DNA of 64,000 bases, taken from NCBI GenBank assembly GCA_035509315.1, contig DATJLS010000031.1:74323-138322 (forward strand), in the 5' to 3' direction. This document shows positions 53,666 through 63,142 of the stretch, piece by piece (within the stretch, counting starts at the first letter, position 1; each line of letters starts with the position of its first letter). Both the position numbers and the translations under genes were made by a program. The notes under the pieces were generated by a model that saw only the letters and a list, made by a program, of their open reading frames with translations, did not search any database and was not told the DNA's origin. Source of the stretch: JAKAWQ01 sp035509315. GTDB taxonomy: Bacteria; Pseudomonadota; Alphaproteobacteria; Acetobacterales; Acetobacteraceae.

Positions 53666-53689
53666 AGGTTTATTTTCTCGATCGATTTC

Positions 53690-53729
53690 ATGGCTTTGGC
53701 GGATCGCGAAGCGATCCACCAGAAGCCAT
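53690..53729. repeat. Dispersed palindrome (REP-like), copy 2
   Basis: ATGGCTTTGGCGGATCGC, GAA loop, GCGATCCACCAGAAGCCAT. Same sequence family as 35348-35394, read in the reverse sense. Lies 24 bp beyond the hairpin at 53635-53665. Confidence 0.7.
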
Positions 53730-53814
53730 ATTGATCTAGATCCACGGGTGAACCCCAATTTCCTGGCAAGGGTTCGCCTGGCTCGGTTGCAGGCGAACCC
53801 TTGCCAATTTCGTC

Positions 53815-55068
53815 TCAGCGCTCGCCGTCATATTCCACGATATAGAGGCCAGCACTGAAGTCGGTGCAGTAGCAGATGCCATTTCGGTCCACGAACACAT
53901 CAGCGGAGTGCAGGACCACGGGGCGATTGGGTCGCGGATCGACGAGCTTCTTCGGAGCGGGCGGAACGCAAGCGCCGACTTCGACCGGACGAAACTTGTC
54001 ACTGATATCGAACACACGCAGGCCGGCATTCTGGTACGTGGCGAAAATCAATGTCTCGCTGACCAGGCCGTTCGGCCGATTCTCGTAGATATTGTGTGGC
54101 CCGAAATGGCCACCGATAGCGACATAATCGCTGTCTGAGGGCTCGGGGAAAGTGGCGATGCTGATCGGGTTGGATTTCACGCGGTTGTCGAACACCCAGA
54201 TCGGTTTCTCACCATCCTCCTTATTATCGAGCACGGTCTCATCCACAACGATCAGCAGGTCTCTGTTCGGCAAAGGAAGGGCGTTGTGCGTGCCGCCGCC
54301 GAATGGCGGCGCCCAAACCTTATGTACGATGAGATGGGGGTTGGTGCGATCGGCCACATCGACCACTGCGAGGCAAGCATCGCGCCAGCTGCAATAGGCG
54401 ATGTCATCGTGGATGATCGCGTGATGGAGCCCGAAACGACCGACTTCGCTCGGCCAGTTCGGCTTCTCTCCGGCTGCCAGATTCATTCCTGGCAACCAGT
54501 ATTTGCCGGCAAGCTGCGGCTTCGCCGGATCCGCCATGTCGATGGTCACCAGGATGTAATCGCTGAAGCCGTCCAGGAGCGCCGAGGCGTAGGCCCACCG
54601 GCCGCCCGTATACCAGCAACGATGGAGGCCGCCGCCTTCCACCGGCATGAAGCCGATCTGCCGCGGCGCGCCCGGCGTGCTGACATCATACACGGCAAGC
54701 CCGGCCGACCAGTTCCGTTCGCCTGCGGGGGCAGCGTGAAAGCTTCCCTTTCCCTTGTAGTAGTTTTTTTCGTCGGCAAGCTCGGCTTGTGCAAACATGT
54801 CTTTCGCATGGACAACGAGCAGAAGATCATCCTGCTGCTGCAAATGAAGTGTCCAGGTGTTTGGCGGGGCGGGAACGAACAGAACCGGAGCGGGCTTTGT
54901 CGGGTCGCTGACGTTCACGACAGAGAAGCCTTTCGAAAAGATGTGCCCGATATAGGCATGACCCTTGTGCACCATGATCTGCACGCCGTCTGCACGGCCG
55001 CCACCCTGGTCCGAGTGTCCGAGGATGCGCATGTTGCGTGCATAGCTCGGTGTCGAAAGCTCAACCAT
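53815..55068 (-). CDS. LVIVD-repeat beta-propeller protein
   Basis: 417-residue protein made of LVIVD-type repeats: FSVVNVSDPTKPAPVLFV, LAVYDVSTPGAPRQIGFM, LVTIDMADPAKPQLAGKY, LAVVDVADRTNPHLIVHK, LRVFDISDKFRPVEVGACV. This pattern predicts a seven-bladed propeller. No signal peptide from the chosen start; MVELSTPSY at 55068 is preceded by GGAAGAGG. Many His and Trp lie between blades. Similar proteins surround sugar-acid or secondary-metabolite pathways, with no settled activity; a lactonase- or isomerase-like role in the island's pathway is possible. Same strand as the ABC operon, 524 bp downstream of its last gene. Confidence 0.82.
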   Translation of the reverse strand: MVELSTPSYARNMRILGHSDQGGGRADGVQIMVHKGHAYIGHIFSKGFSVVNVSDPTKPAPVLFVPAPPNTWTLHLQQQDDLLLVVHAKDMFAQAELADEKNYYKGKGSFHAAPAGERNWSAGLAVYDVSTPGAPRQIGFMPVEGGGLHRCWYTGGRWAYASALLDGFSDYILVTIDMADPAKPQLAGKYWLPGMNLAAGEKPNWPSEVGRFGLHHAIIHDDIAYCSWRDACLAVVDVADRTNPHLIVHKVWAPPFGGGTHNALPLPNRDLLIVVDETVLDNKEDGEKPIWVFDNRVKSNPISIATFPEPSDSDYVAIGGHFGPHNIYENRPNGLVSETLIFATYQNAGLRVFDISDKFRPVEVGACVPPAPKKLVDPRPNRPVVLHSADVFVDRNGICYCTDFSAGLYIVEYDGER

Positions 55069-55592
55069 ATGACCTCTTCCTTCCATGTTTCACGATTTTG
55101 CCCCCGGTCCAGGAAGGTCGAGCATCCCGACTCGCGGCTCGGATTTTGATGCCACTTCCTAAGCCCGGCCTTGAGCCTATTCATCGGGATGGCCGCAGGC
55201 TGGTGACCGCAGGGATAATTCTGCTGATCCTCCGCTTGGAATAGCGCAGCACTATAGTCGGAGCCGGATGGGGTGGAAAACTCTCCCCGACCGACTGTCG
55301 ATGGGCCCAAGCGACGCAGATTGGCGGAGGCAAACGCGATCGCGTGATCGCGAAGCGCCTCCGTCAGGCATGCCTCCGCGCACAACGGTCTCAGATCGGG
55401 GATCTCACGCCTGGCGGGCGCGCCATTCATTTGACCACACCGGTTTGGATCCTTGGCCGCACAGTCGGCACATCCCATCCTCCTGATCGTGAACCCGTTT
55501 CATTTTCGGGCTGGTCCTTATTCTTCCCTTTGGTTCTTCCATCTGGTCAGCGCCAATCCGCATCCGGACTCATGCTTTGAAACAGTCTTCGG
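55069..55592. other. Intergenic region without a recognisable gene
   Basis: About 520 bp between the CUT2 permease stop and the LVIVD protein start, both minus strand. A minus-strand open frame (54915-55478) starting MGCADCAAKDPNRCGQ overlaps the LVIVD gene and shows no family signature; its early Cys set may be chance. Likely holds the promoter of the LVIVD gene. Confidence 0.35.
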
Positions 55593-56576
55593 TCATTCCT
55601 CGAGATGGTGCAGCAGAAGGACGTCTATCATCACTGCGGCGATGAGTATGACGCCCTTGACCACGTCATAGATATAAACCGATGCGTTGATGAGATTGAG
55701 GCCGTTGTTGATGACAACCAGAAGGACCGCCCCCAGGATGCTTCCGGCAATCGTGCCGCGGCCACCCAACAGGCTGGTTCCACCCACCACGACGGCGGTG
55801 ATTACGGTAAACTCGAACCCTGTCCCAAGACTCGCCTGCAGCGTGCCCACCTGGCTGATGATGATCAGCCCGGCTATGGCAGTGCAGAGTCCGGATACAC
55901 CGTAAGCCACCAATCTCATTCGATCGACCGGCAGGCCTGTCTCCACCGCAGAACGTTGCGATCCGCCGATCGCGTACAAATAGCGGCCCACGGGTGTCCG
56001 GCCGAGGACCAGGGTGCCGATCGCGGCGACGGCGATCATGACATAGACGGGCAGGCCGACGCCGAACATCTCCCTTCGGCCGAGATACATCACTGCGCTA
56101 TGCAGGAACGCCTTGTCGCTTGCCCCGACCATCTTCAGGGCAGCGCCGCGGAAGGCAAACATTGTCGCCAGCGTGGCTATGAGCGCGTTGATCCTGAGGC
56201 CGGTGATGAGCAGACCGTTGAGCAGACCAAGAACGAGGCCCGCCGCCAGCCCGACCGGATAGACCCAGGCATTCACCGCGGCTGCCTCTCCCGCCTTGGC
56301 ACCGGGCACGACCGCGATCATCCAAGCGATGGTCATGGCAAGCGACATCAGCGACCCGATCGAAATATCAATCTCTGCGATGATGATCACGAAGGTCATT
56401 CCCACCGCCGCAATTGCGGTGGCCGCTGACTGCAGGAGAATATTGTCGAGATTGCTCACACTGAAAAAGGGCTTGGAAACGCTGGCAAACAGAATAGTGA
56501 TGATGACGAGCATCACGATAAGGGAATATCTCTGGACGCTGGCCACCCAGGACCGGTTGACCCTAACGGCGATCAC
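55593..56576 (-). CDS. CUT2-type ABC transporter permease (island, second permease)
   Basis: 327-residue RbsC-type permease. Seen: EIDISIGSLMSLAMTIAWM (family loop), GRTPVGRYLYAIGGSQRSAVETGLP split motif of the cytoplasmic loop, and VVVGGTSLLGGRGTIAGSI near the C-terminus. It starts with GTG at 56576, overlapping the ATPase stop (GTGA). Last gene of the tight operon that starts at 61391. Pairs with the permease at 59302, most likely as a heterodimer. Confidence 0.9.
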   Translation of the reverse strand: MIAVRVNRSWVASVQRYSLIVMLVIITILFASVSKPFFSVSNLDNILLQSAATAIAAVGMTFVIIIAEIDISIGSLMSLAMTIAWMIAVVPGAKAGEAAAVNAWVYPVGLAAGLVLGLLNGLLITGLRINALIATLATMFAFRGAALKMVGASDKAFLHSAVMYLGRREMFGVGLPVYVMIAVAAIGTLVLGRTPVGRYLYAIGGSQRSAVETGLPVDRMRLVAYGVSGLCTAIAGLIIISQVGTLQASLGTGFEFTVITAVVVGGTSLLGGRGTIAGSILGAVLLVVINNGLNLINASVYIYDVVKGVILIAAVMIDVLLLHHLEE

Positions 56577-58147
56577 AGCGGCCTTCCCGTGGAGGCCATC
56601 TGCACGATGGCGTTCGGATCGAACTGCGATCGGCCCAATTCGCCGACAATCCGCCCCTTGTGCAGCACCAGCACGCGATAGGATAGGGCAAGCAGCTCCG
56701 GCAGGTCGGAACTGATCAGGAGCACTCCAAGACCTTTCTTCGCCAGTCGCCCGACCAGGGCGTGGATTTCAGCCTTGGCTTTCACGTCGATACCCTTGGT
56801 CGGTTCATCCAGAATGCAGATCACGGGCTTCGTGGCAAGCCATCGGGCTATGATGCATTTCTGCTGGTTGCCACCGGAGAGAGCGAGCATTGGTGCCTCC
56901 AATCCCGGCAGGCGAATGCCGTGGTCTCGCACCAGATCGGCCGCACGCTTGCGCTGCCTGTTGAGGGAGAGCAATCCGGCTCTTGCCTTCAGCCTGTTCA
57001 GGATGGCAGAGGTCAGGTTCTCGCGCACGCTGCGGCCTGAAAAGACCTGATCCGCCCTTCGATCTTCCGAGACCAGGGCCACGCCTCGCGCTTTCGCTGT
57101 TTCCGGCGTCCGGTGCGTGAACGGCCGGCCGCAGACTTCGACGGTTCCGCTCGCCGGGCGGATACCAAAGATCGCTTCTGCGACCTCGGATCGGCCCGCT
57201 CCCATGAGCCCAGCCAACCCCAGGATTTCGCCGGCGCGGAGTTCGAAGCTGATGCCATGAAGCAGCCGACCATCGGACATATCGTCCACCCGAAGGATTA
57301 CGTCGGTTGGCGCGGTGTCCCCAGCCCTTTGTGAGGAAGACGCTAGATTGGCGTCGATTCCAGCCAGCTCACGACCCACCATGAGATTGGAAAGCTGTTT
57401 CTCGTCGATTTCGGAGGGGGTTCCGGTGCCGACGATCCTGCCGTCGCGGAGAACCACGATACGATCGGCCAGCTCGTAAACTTCCTCCATGAAGTGCGTG
57501 ATATAAACGAGCGCGTACCCGCGCGTGCGCAGGCGTCGCACCACTTCGAACAACCGTCGCCGCTCAGGAAGGCTCAGAGACGTCGTCGGTTCGTCGAAGA
57601 TCAGCATGGTGGAGGCTCGGCGCAGAGCTTTGGCGACCTCGACGAGCTGGCGCTCCGCCAGGGAAAGTCTTTCAACCAGTTGATGTGGATCAATCCCGCC
57701 ATCGAAGAAATCGCCCAGAAGGCGGACCGCCTCTTGGCTCATATCGGTGCCGTTGACGAGGCCGTGCCGCGCAGGAAGCGTGCCAACCCCCATATGCACA
57801 TTCTCGGCAACGGAGAGATTGGGGAAAAGACTGAGCTCCTGATGAATGGCCGCGATTCCGAATGCGCTAGCATCGCGAGTCGTCAATCGTGAATAGGTCT
57901 TATCGCCAAAAGTGATCGCGCCGGCGTCCGGGGAAACCAGTCCGCACAGGATGTTCTTCAGCGTGGATTTCCCGGCTCCGTTCTCTCCCATAAGGGCGAC
58001 GACCTCGCCCTTCGACACCGAGAAGCTGACGTCTCGTACCACCCACACGCCTGAATAGCTTTTTCCTACGCCTTCGAGGTTTATCAGCGGCTTGCCCGGC
58101 AGCTCCTCGTTTCGGGCGTTTTGTGCTGATTCGAAATCTTGTCTCAT
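56573..58147 (-). CDS. CUT2-type sugar ABC transporter ATPase (island)
   Basis: 524-residue double ATPase. Domain 1: GENGAGKST, LSLAERQLVEVAKAL, LIFDEPTTSLS. Domain 2: GLMGAGRSEVAE in place of Walker A, LSGGNQQKCIIARWL, CILDEPTKGIDVKAKAEI. Located 38 bp after the enolase-superfamily gene and overlapping the permease start by 4 bp. Supplies energy to the two permeases of this operon. Confidence 0.92.
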   Translation of the reverse strand: MRQDFESAQNARNEELPGKPLINLEGVGKSYSGVWVVRDVSFSVSKGEVVALMGENGAGKSTLKNILCGLVSPDAGAITFGDKTYSRLTTRDASAFGIAAIHQELSLFPNLSVAENVHMGVGTLPARHGLVNGTDMSQEAVRLLGDFFDGGIDPHQLVERLSLAERQLVEVAKALRRASTMLIFDEPTTSLSLPERRRLFEVVRRLRTRGYALVYITHFMEEVYELADRIVVLRDGRIVGTGTPSEIDEKQLSNLMVGRELAGIDANLASSSQRAGDTAPTDVILRVDDMSDGRLLHGISFELRAGEILGLAGLMGAGRSEVAEAIFGIRPASGTVEVCGRPFTHRTPETAKARGVALVSEDRRADQVFSGRSVRENLTSAILNRLKARAGLLSLNRQRKRAADLVRDHGIRLPGLEAPMLALSGGNQQKCIIARWLATKPVICILDEPTKGIDVKAKAEIHALVGRLAKKGLGVLLISSDLPELLALSYRVLVLHKGRIVGELGRSQFDPNAIVQMASTGRPL

Positions 58148-58185
58148 CGAACTCGAATCTCTATCCGGCGTCGGGCGTTAAGTGT

Positions 58186-59271
58186 TCAAGTCAAGTGTTC
58201 GAACGCGGGGCTGAAGCTCAACCCGTGTCCGGGTCGCTCTGGAAGAACGAAATCGCCGCCGACAATCTCCGGAACACCGTCGAACAGATTCCAGGTCCAT
58301 TCCTTGTGTTCGGCCATCAGGCCGTTTGGAACCGCGGCGACGAGCTGCGCCTGGAACTCCGGCATGATATGGCTGACGACGGGCACGTTGAATGCGTCTG
58401 CCAGTGCCGCAATCTTTATCCATGTTGATATCCCGCCCACATGCATGACATCGATCATCGCGATGTCCACCGATCCTGCTTCAAGCATAAGCCGGTACGG
58501 GGTAACGCCCCAGTTATTCTCTCCAGCCATGACCGGGGTCGATAGTGCCCGGGTGATTCGCGCCAGCCCTGCATAGTCATCGCCGCGCGTGGGGTCCTCC
58601 AGCCAGAAGAGTCCGACCTCTTCGAGACGCCGGCCAATCGCAATCGCTTGGCCGACCGACCAGCGCTCGTTGATATCGCAACCAAGCTTGACATGTTCGC
58701 CCACGATTTCGCGCACGAGCCGCGCACGTTCGAGTTCCTGCTCCGGCGAGACGGTGTCGCCGAGGGCGAGGTGAATCTTCATGTGCCGGAATCCCCTGGC
58801 CAAGATCCGCTCGGTAACGCAAGCAAGATCGCCGTTGGATACATCGCGGTGCACCTGCCCGCTGGCATAGGCCGGTACACGCTGACGGAAACCGCCGAGA
58901 AGCTTCCAGAGGGGCTGCCCAGCTTCCTTGCCTCTGATGTCCCAGAGAGCGCAGTCGATGGCCGACAACGCCACGTTGAACATCCCGCTGCTCGCCAGGG
59001 TTGCCGCATGCTGGCGTAAATTTCCCGTCACGTTCTCGATGCGCGCTGGGTCTGCGCCAATCGTCAACTCAGCGAGCTCCTCCACCATTCCTGCCAAAGG
59101 GCGTGTCAGTCCGCCAGGCACGAAGGCGATCCCGATTCCTTCCGGACCCTGGTCAGTTCGTATACGTATCGTAACGATCTGACGCACCTTCGGTTGGCGC
59201 TCTGGCAAGAGGGGTGAAGGCCCTCCGTCAGGAACGGAGACTACGCGTACCCGCACAGAGGCAATGCGCAT
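58186..59271 (-). CDS. Enolase-superfamily (mandelate racemase / sugar-acid dehydratase-like) enzyme
   Basis: 361-residue enzyme with the N-terminal capping domain and C-terminal barrel of the mandelate racemase/muconate lactonizing group. Metal ligands: Asp199 (GCDINERW), Glu225 (WLEDP), Glu251 (AGENN). Base pair candidates: Asp274 (MIDVMHVGG) with His301 (VVSHIMPE). On the opposite face the usual KxK reads K165-I-H167 (HMKIHLAL), so the second Lys is replaced by His. The likely reaction is dehydration or epimerisation of an aldonate or uronate-type acid brought in by the ABC system around it. Lies inside the operon between permease 1 and the ATPase. Confidence 0.86.
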   Translation of the reverse strand: MRIASVRVRVVSVPDGGPSPLLPERQPKVRQIVTIRIRTDQGPEGIGIAFVPGGLTRPLAGMVEELAELTIGADPARIENVTGNLRQHAATLASSGMFNVALSAIDCALWDIRGKEAGQPLWKLLGGFRQRVPAYASGQVHRDVSNGDLACVTERILARGFRHMKIHLALGDTVSPEQELERARLVREIVGEHVKLGCDINERWSVGQAIAIGRRLEEVGLFWLEDPTRGDDYAGLARITRALSTPVMAGENNWGVTPYRLMLEAGSVDIAMIDVMHVGGISTWIKIAALADAFNVPVVSHIMPEFQAQLVAAVPNGLMAEHKEWTWNLFDGVPEIVGGDFVLPERPGHGLSFSPAFEHLT

Positions 59272-59301
59272 CTTTCGTCCTCGTCCGTCGGTCGCTCGGC
59301 C

Positions 59302-60408
59302 TCAGCCGCTGCCCCCGTCCTGCCGGGCAGGAGAACTGGCCGCAACATTCGATTCACCGACCCGGCGCTGAATGAGCCACGTTCCCAAAGCGCTGCCGAG
59401 GGCAATCAGGACCCCGATGACAATCATCTGATCCCAGAATTGCGCACCAAGCAGATCGAGGCCCGCAGCCAGCATGGTGATCAGAAGGGCGCCGCTCGCC
59501 GAACGGGTGATTCCGCCTTCCCCTCCGGTCAGGGAGGTGCCGCCGAGCACGGCCGCTCCGATGATTTGCAGCAGCAACGGATCGCCAGCGGTCGGCTCCG
59601 CGTCGCCCAGGCGCATCATGAACACGAATGCCGCAAAGCCGCTCAGCGCGCCGGCGATCAGATAAACCTGAAATGTCACGCGCTTGACATCGACACCGGA
59701 AAAGATTGCCGCACGCGGATTGGTGCCGATCAAATAGATTTTCTGGCCGAATAGGCTGCGACTCAAGATCAGGCCTGTCAGTATGGTGACGACGAGCCCG
59801 ATCACGAAGACGAACGGGATATCGAGGATATTCCATTCTCCGCCCTCCAACATGATCGTCGGCAATCGACCGACGGACATGCCCCCTGTGAGCAGGAAGG
59901 CGATCGCCCGTGTTGTGAGCAGCATCCCGAATGTCATGATGAATGGCTGGAGACCGATGCGGGAAATACCGAAGCCGTTCAGGGCGCCCGCCGTGATGCC
60001 GACAGCCAGGCAAACGAGCACGCCCAGAGGAGCGGAACCCGTAAAGTGCATTCCGTAGGCGCCGGAAATAGACGCAAGGCTGATAATCGCTCCGACCGAA
60101 AGATCGATGCCGCCGATAAGCAGCACCAGAGTCTCCCCGCTGACAGCGATCAAGATGACCGAGAGCTGCCGCATAATATTCTGTAGATTGAAAACAGACA
60201 GAAACCCATCGACGGTGAAGGAGAATACCAGCGCAACCAGAATAATGACTGGCAGCATTGGAAGTTTTCGGAAAGCGCGCATCAGCCGCCCGAGACCGGA
60301 CACGCTGATGCGTGCCGGTCCACGGGACGAGCCAACCGCGAGGCCTGAAGGCGCGTGTCCTGTGAGATTGCCCGGCTTCGGCAGTCCGTTCACTCCGAAC
60401 AACCCCAT
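59302..60408 (-). CDS. CUT2-type ABC transporter permease (island, first permease)
   Basis: 368-residue RbsC-type permease with about nine helices. Seen: GGIDLSVGAIISLASISGAY, LFGQKIYLIGTNPRAAIFSG (loop with NPRAA), AAVLGGTSLTGGEGGITRSASG. The N-terminal 45 residues are hydrophilic, longer than usual, so MRAFRKLPM (about residue 43) could be the true start. It overlaps the end of the binding-protein gene by 19 bp and precedes the enolase-superfamily gene by 30 bp. Confidence 0.9.
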   Translation of the reverse strand: MGLFGVNGLPKPGNLTGHAPSGLAVGSSRGPARISVSGLGRLMRAFRKLPMLPVIILVALVFSFTVDGFLSVFNLQNIMRQLSVILIAVSGETLVLLIGGIDLSVGAIISLASISGAYGMHFTGSAPLGVLVCLAVGITAGALNGFGISRIGLQPFIMTFGMLLTTRAIAFLLTGGMSVGRLPTIMLEGGEWNILDIPFVFVIGLVVTILTGLILSRSLFGQKIYLIGTNPRAAIFSGVDVKRVTFQVYLIAGALSGFAAFVFMMRLGDAEPTAGDPLLLQIIGAAVLGGTSLTGGEGGITRSASGALLITMLAAGLDLLGAQFWDQMIVIGVLIALGSALGTWLIQRRVGESNVAASSPARQDGGSG

Positions 60409-61391
60409 ACTTTGGCCGATGTCTGGGCAAAATTGGCGGGCGTATAAATGACCCCCGGAATGCGCAGGATGCGGTTGGCGCCGGTTGGCCCTTTTCCGGT
60501 TTTCGCCATATCAATGATAACCTTGATCGTATCGTAGGTCATGAGCGCGAACGGCTGGGCCACACCGACATCCATATAGCCCTCCCTCACACCCGCGCAG
60601 CCCTGCGGATCGCCATCGACGGAAAGGACGATCACGTGGTTGGGAGCGCCAACCTTGGCATATCGTCCAACTTTCTGCAGCGCCGACCATACCGGCGGCA
60701 GCATACCGTCGGAAGCGGAGAAGACGGCACCCAAATCAGGGTTTGCTTCGAGTGCGTTCTCCATGCCGGCGAGGGCCGGCTCAGGGTGCCAGTCCGTCGG
60801 GATTTCCGCGACGATCCGTATATTGGAGTGACCCTTGATTCCCGCCTTGAAGCCCTTGTCGCGCTCAATCCCGTTATATTGGCTCAGCGCCCCTTGGATG
60901 TCGGCGACTTTGATCGACTTGTCGCCGACGAGCTTCACGAGTTGCTCCGCGGCGTGCAGCCCGTCCGCGTAGGGATCCGATCCGGCGAAGAAATCGACCG
61001 TGCTGATATCCGCTGGTGCCTGGTCCATTGTGACGAGCGGGACATGCGCCGCACGCGCGCGTGTTATATCCTGTAGAACCGCTTCATAATCCCACGGAAT
61101 ATCGATGATTCCGCTCACTCCCTGGGCGATGCAGGTATCGATCTGGGATGACTGGCGCTGCGCATCCTCGTTGGCGACCTCGACAATCAATTTTGAAACC
61201 CCGAGCTCTTGTGCCGCTGCTCGCCAGAGTCGCAACTGGCCCTCTCGAGAAGAGTTCACCTTGTCAAGAGAAATGCAAATCTTGAGGCCAGCTCCGGGCT
61301 TGTCCGTCGCATGGGCCGAAACCCCGCCAAGGGTGACGCTGCCCAACACAGCAAGACCTATCATAAGCCATTTGGAGCACATGGTCAGCAT
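60390..61391 (-). CDS. Periplasmic sugar-type binding protein (island operon)
   Basis: 333-residue exported receptor. Signal peptide MLTMCSKWLMIGLAVLGSVT ending near AHA-TDKP. Mature part: LKICISLDKVNSSREGQLRLW, AQRQSSQIDTCIAQGVSGI, GSDPYADGLHAAEQLVKLVG, IVLSVDGDPQGCAGVREGYMD, the xylose/ribose-binding pattern. GGGAG lies upstream of the ATG; an ATG three codons later is an alternative. First gene of the operon receptor, permease, enolase-like enzyme, ATPase, permease. Divergent from the GntR gene with an 875-bp gap. Confidence 0.9.
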   Translation of the reverse strand: MLTMCSKWLMIGLAVLGSVTLGGVSAHATDKPGAGLKICISLDKVNSSREGQLRLWRAAAQELGVSKLIVEVANEDAQRQSSQIDTCIAQGVSGIIDIPWDYEAVLQDITRARAAHVPLVTMDQAPADISTVDFFAGSDPYADGLHAAEQLVKLVGDKSIKVADIQGALSQYNGIERDKGFKAGIKGHSNIRIVAEIPTDWHPEPALAGMENALEANPDLGAVFSASDGMLPPVWSALQKVGRYAKVGAPNHVIVLSVDGDPQGCAGVREGYMDVGVAQPFALMTYDTIKVIIDMAKTGKGPTGANRILRIPGVIYTPANFAQTSAKVWGCSE

Positions 61392-62266
61392 CCTCGCTTT
61401 CTCCCTATTTTCTCGCTTTTCGTAAGTTTTTCACTGGATTGTTGTCAGCTTGCCTCCAAACCGCAAAATACAGCACGCCACTTATTGCGCTGTCGATCCA
61501 TTGAATGGAGACCCTACTCTGCGCTGGAGGCTATAATTCCTGCTGAGACAACGCGAAAACAAACACACTGCACCGCAATGGCAGGTTCCAAGAATCCGCC
61601 CTGGGCATCGTTTCGCTCTGATCTGACTCTAGATCCGAGGGTTTCGTTCCGCCCACGTCTCCGACCTTGGCAAGCGCAATCGGCATTGGGGCAGGCTTTT
61701 CGCCCGATAAGGGTCTGCTGCACCATTGCTTTTCGGGTGCGAAATGCACCATTTCCTCCCCCTCCCGCAAAGTAAGCAGGTAGTCAGGTTGCTTGACACG
61801 GTAGAGCCCATTCAGCTTTGCTGTCAATCCGGGCACGAGACGGAGCGGGAATCAAATTGGTCCGGTTTGAGTCTGACCCGGCGAGTCTGGAGCCACGATG
61901 GGCCTCCACTTGATCTGGTTGGTGATTCGATATGACCGGCATGCGCAAGCATTGTCGCATCGTCCAACGATGAGGGGACTCACGCCAAGCAACAGAAGCT
62001 GGATGCGTGGCCACATCTCTTCACCGCTGTGACGGAACGCATCTTCTGCGGAGAAGAATCGTGTCCGTTGACTTCGATGGGATCGATCGGCCGGATCGGA
62101 AGGTCAAGAATGGCTCAGCACTTGTCGTTGCAGGGCGCACGCCCAATGGCGGCGCAGCCGAATGTTCCTGGGCGTCTTGCCAATTGGCCTGCTGCGTGGA
62201 GGTGCCTAAGATAGGCGAGCACATCGGTAACTGTGGCCATCTTTCAATAGGTCAGACAGGGTCATC
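61392..62266. promoter_or_regulatory. Long divergent region between the ABC operon and its GntR regulator
   Basis: 875 bp with no recognisable gene. It should hold both promoters and the GntR/FCD operator. Lower G+C than the coding regions. Short open frames in both strands (for example minus 61531-61836) have no family features. I could not fix a TNGTNNNACNA-type operator with confidence. Confidence 0.4.
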
Positions 62267-63142
62267 ATGTTTACGGTTATAGCGCCCCCAAGGACTTTGA
62301 CCGCTGAAGTCGCCGCGAAGCTTGCCGACATGATCGAGACAGGCGCGTTATCGCCAGGTCAGAAACTCCCTCCTGAACATGAGCTGGTGGCGTCTCTTAA
62401 AGTAAGCCGGTCGGTTCTTAGGGAGGCGGTTGCGACATTGCGGGCTGAAGGAATGGTGAACAGCCGGCGGGGAGCCGGTGTGTTCGTCAGCGAAACACCG
62501 AATCGCCGGCCTTTCCGTCTAGCGCCAGGAGAGCTCGACGCCATTCCGAGGATACTCGAGGTTCTGGAGCTTCGGGCCGGTGTCGAAATCGAAGCGGCTG
62601 GCCTCGCTGCATTGCGCGGCAGCAGGGAACAAAAACAGGAGATCAGGGCGATCGCCGTCCGCATTCGGCAGGATATGCTCAGAGGCGATTCGGGTGTCGA
62701 GGCCGATTTTTCGTTTCATATGAAAATTGCGGAAGCAACGGGCAATCCGCGGTTTCCGGATTTCATAAAATATCTCGGTGGGCTGCTCATTCCGCGACGA
62801 GGGGTCAAAATGGAGACGACGGCTTCAGGCCAAAGGGCCTATGCAGACATTTTGTATGAGGAACATAGCGCGATAGAGCACGCGATTAGGCTCGGTGATG
62901 CCAATGGCGCGCGTACGGCCATGCGAAGGCATCTGATAATCGGCGCCGTGGAACGTTACAGGGCGAGAGCGCTGGTGTCCTCACCCGCCGACCCCGAAGA
63001 AACGCGACGGGAAACCACAGCTGAAGTGGCGATGGCGCACGAGCCGGTACCCGGGCAAAAGGTTGACTCGAATCGCGAACGAGAGGGCGCAGAAGATGTT
63101 TCGAAAGTTGGACTGACGGTCGCCAGATTGCCGCGACGATGA
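62267..63142 (+). CDS. GntR-family regulator, FCD (FadR) subgroup
   Basis: 291-residue repressor/activator. N-terminal winged helix: LTAEVAAKLADMIETGALSPG, QKLPPEHELVASLKVSRSVLREAVATLRAEG (recognition helix), RRGAGVFVSE. C-terminal FCD helices: LEVLELRAGVEIEAAGLAA, EADFSFHMKIAEATGNP, EEHSAIEHAIRLGDANGARTAMRRHL, with the metal-site His/Asp set typical of the group. The C-terminal ~50 residues after the FCD domain are charged and extra. It probably senses the acid taken up by the divergent operon. Weak ribosome site. Confidence 0.92.
   Translation: MFTVIAPPRTLTAEVAAKLADMIETGALSPGQKLPPEHELVASLKVSRSVLREAVATLRAEGMVNSRRGAGVFVSETPNRRPFRLAPGELDAIPRILEVLELRAGVEIEAAGLAALRGSREQKQEIRAIAVRIRQDMLRGDSGVEADFSFHMKIAEATGNPRFPDFIKYLGGLLIPRRGVKMETTASGQRAYADILYEEHSAIEHAIRLGDANGARTAMRRHLIIGAVERYRARALVSSPADPEETRRETTAEVAMAHEPVPGQKVDSNREREGAEDVSKVGLTVARLPRR

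Noticed and set aside
54915..55478. 188-codon minus-strand open frame starting with a Cys-rich MGCADCAAKDPNRCG
   Set aside because: Overlaps the well-supported LVIVD gene out of frame and matches no family; the Cys spacing is probably chance.
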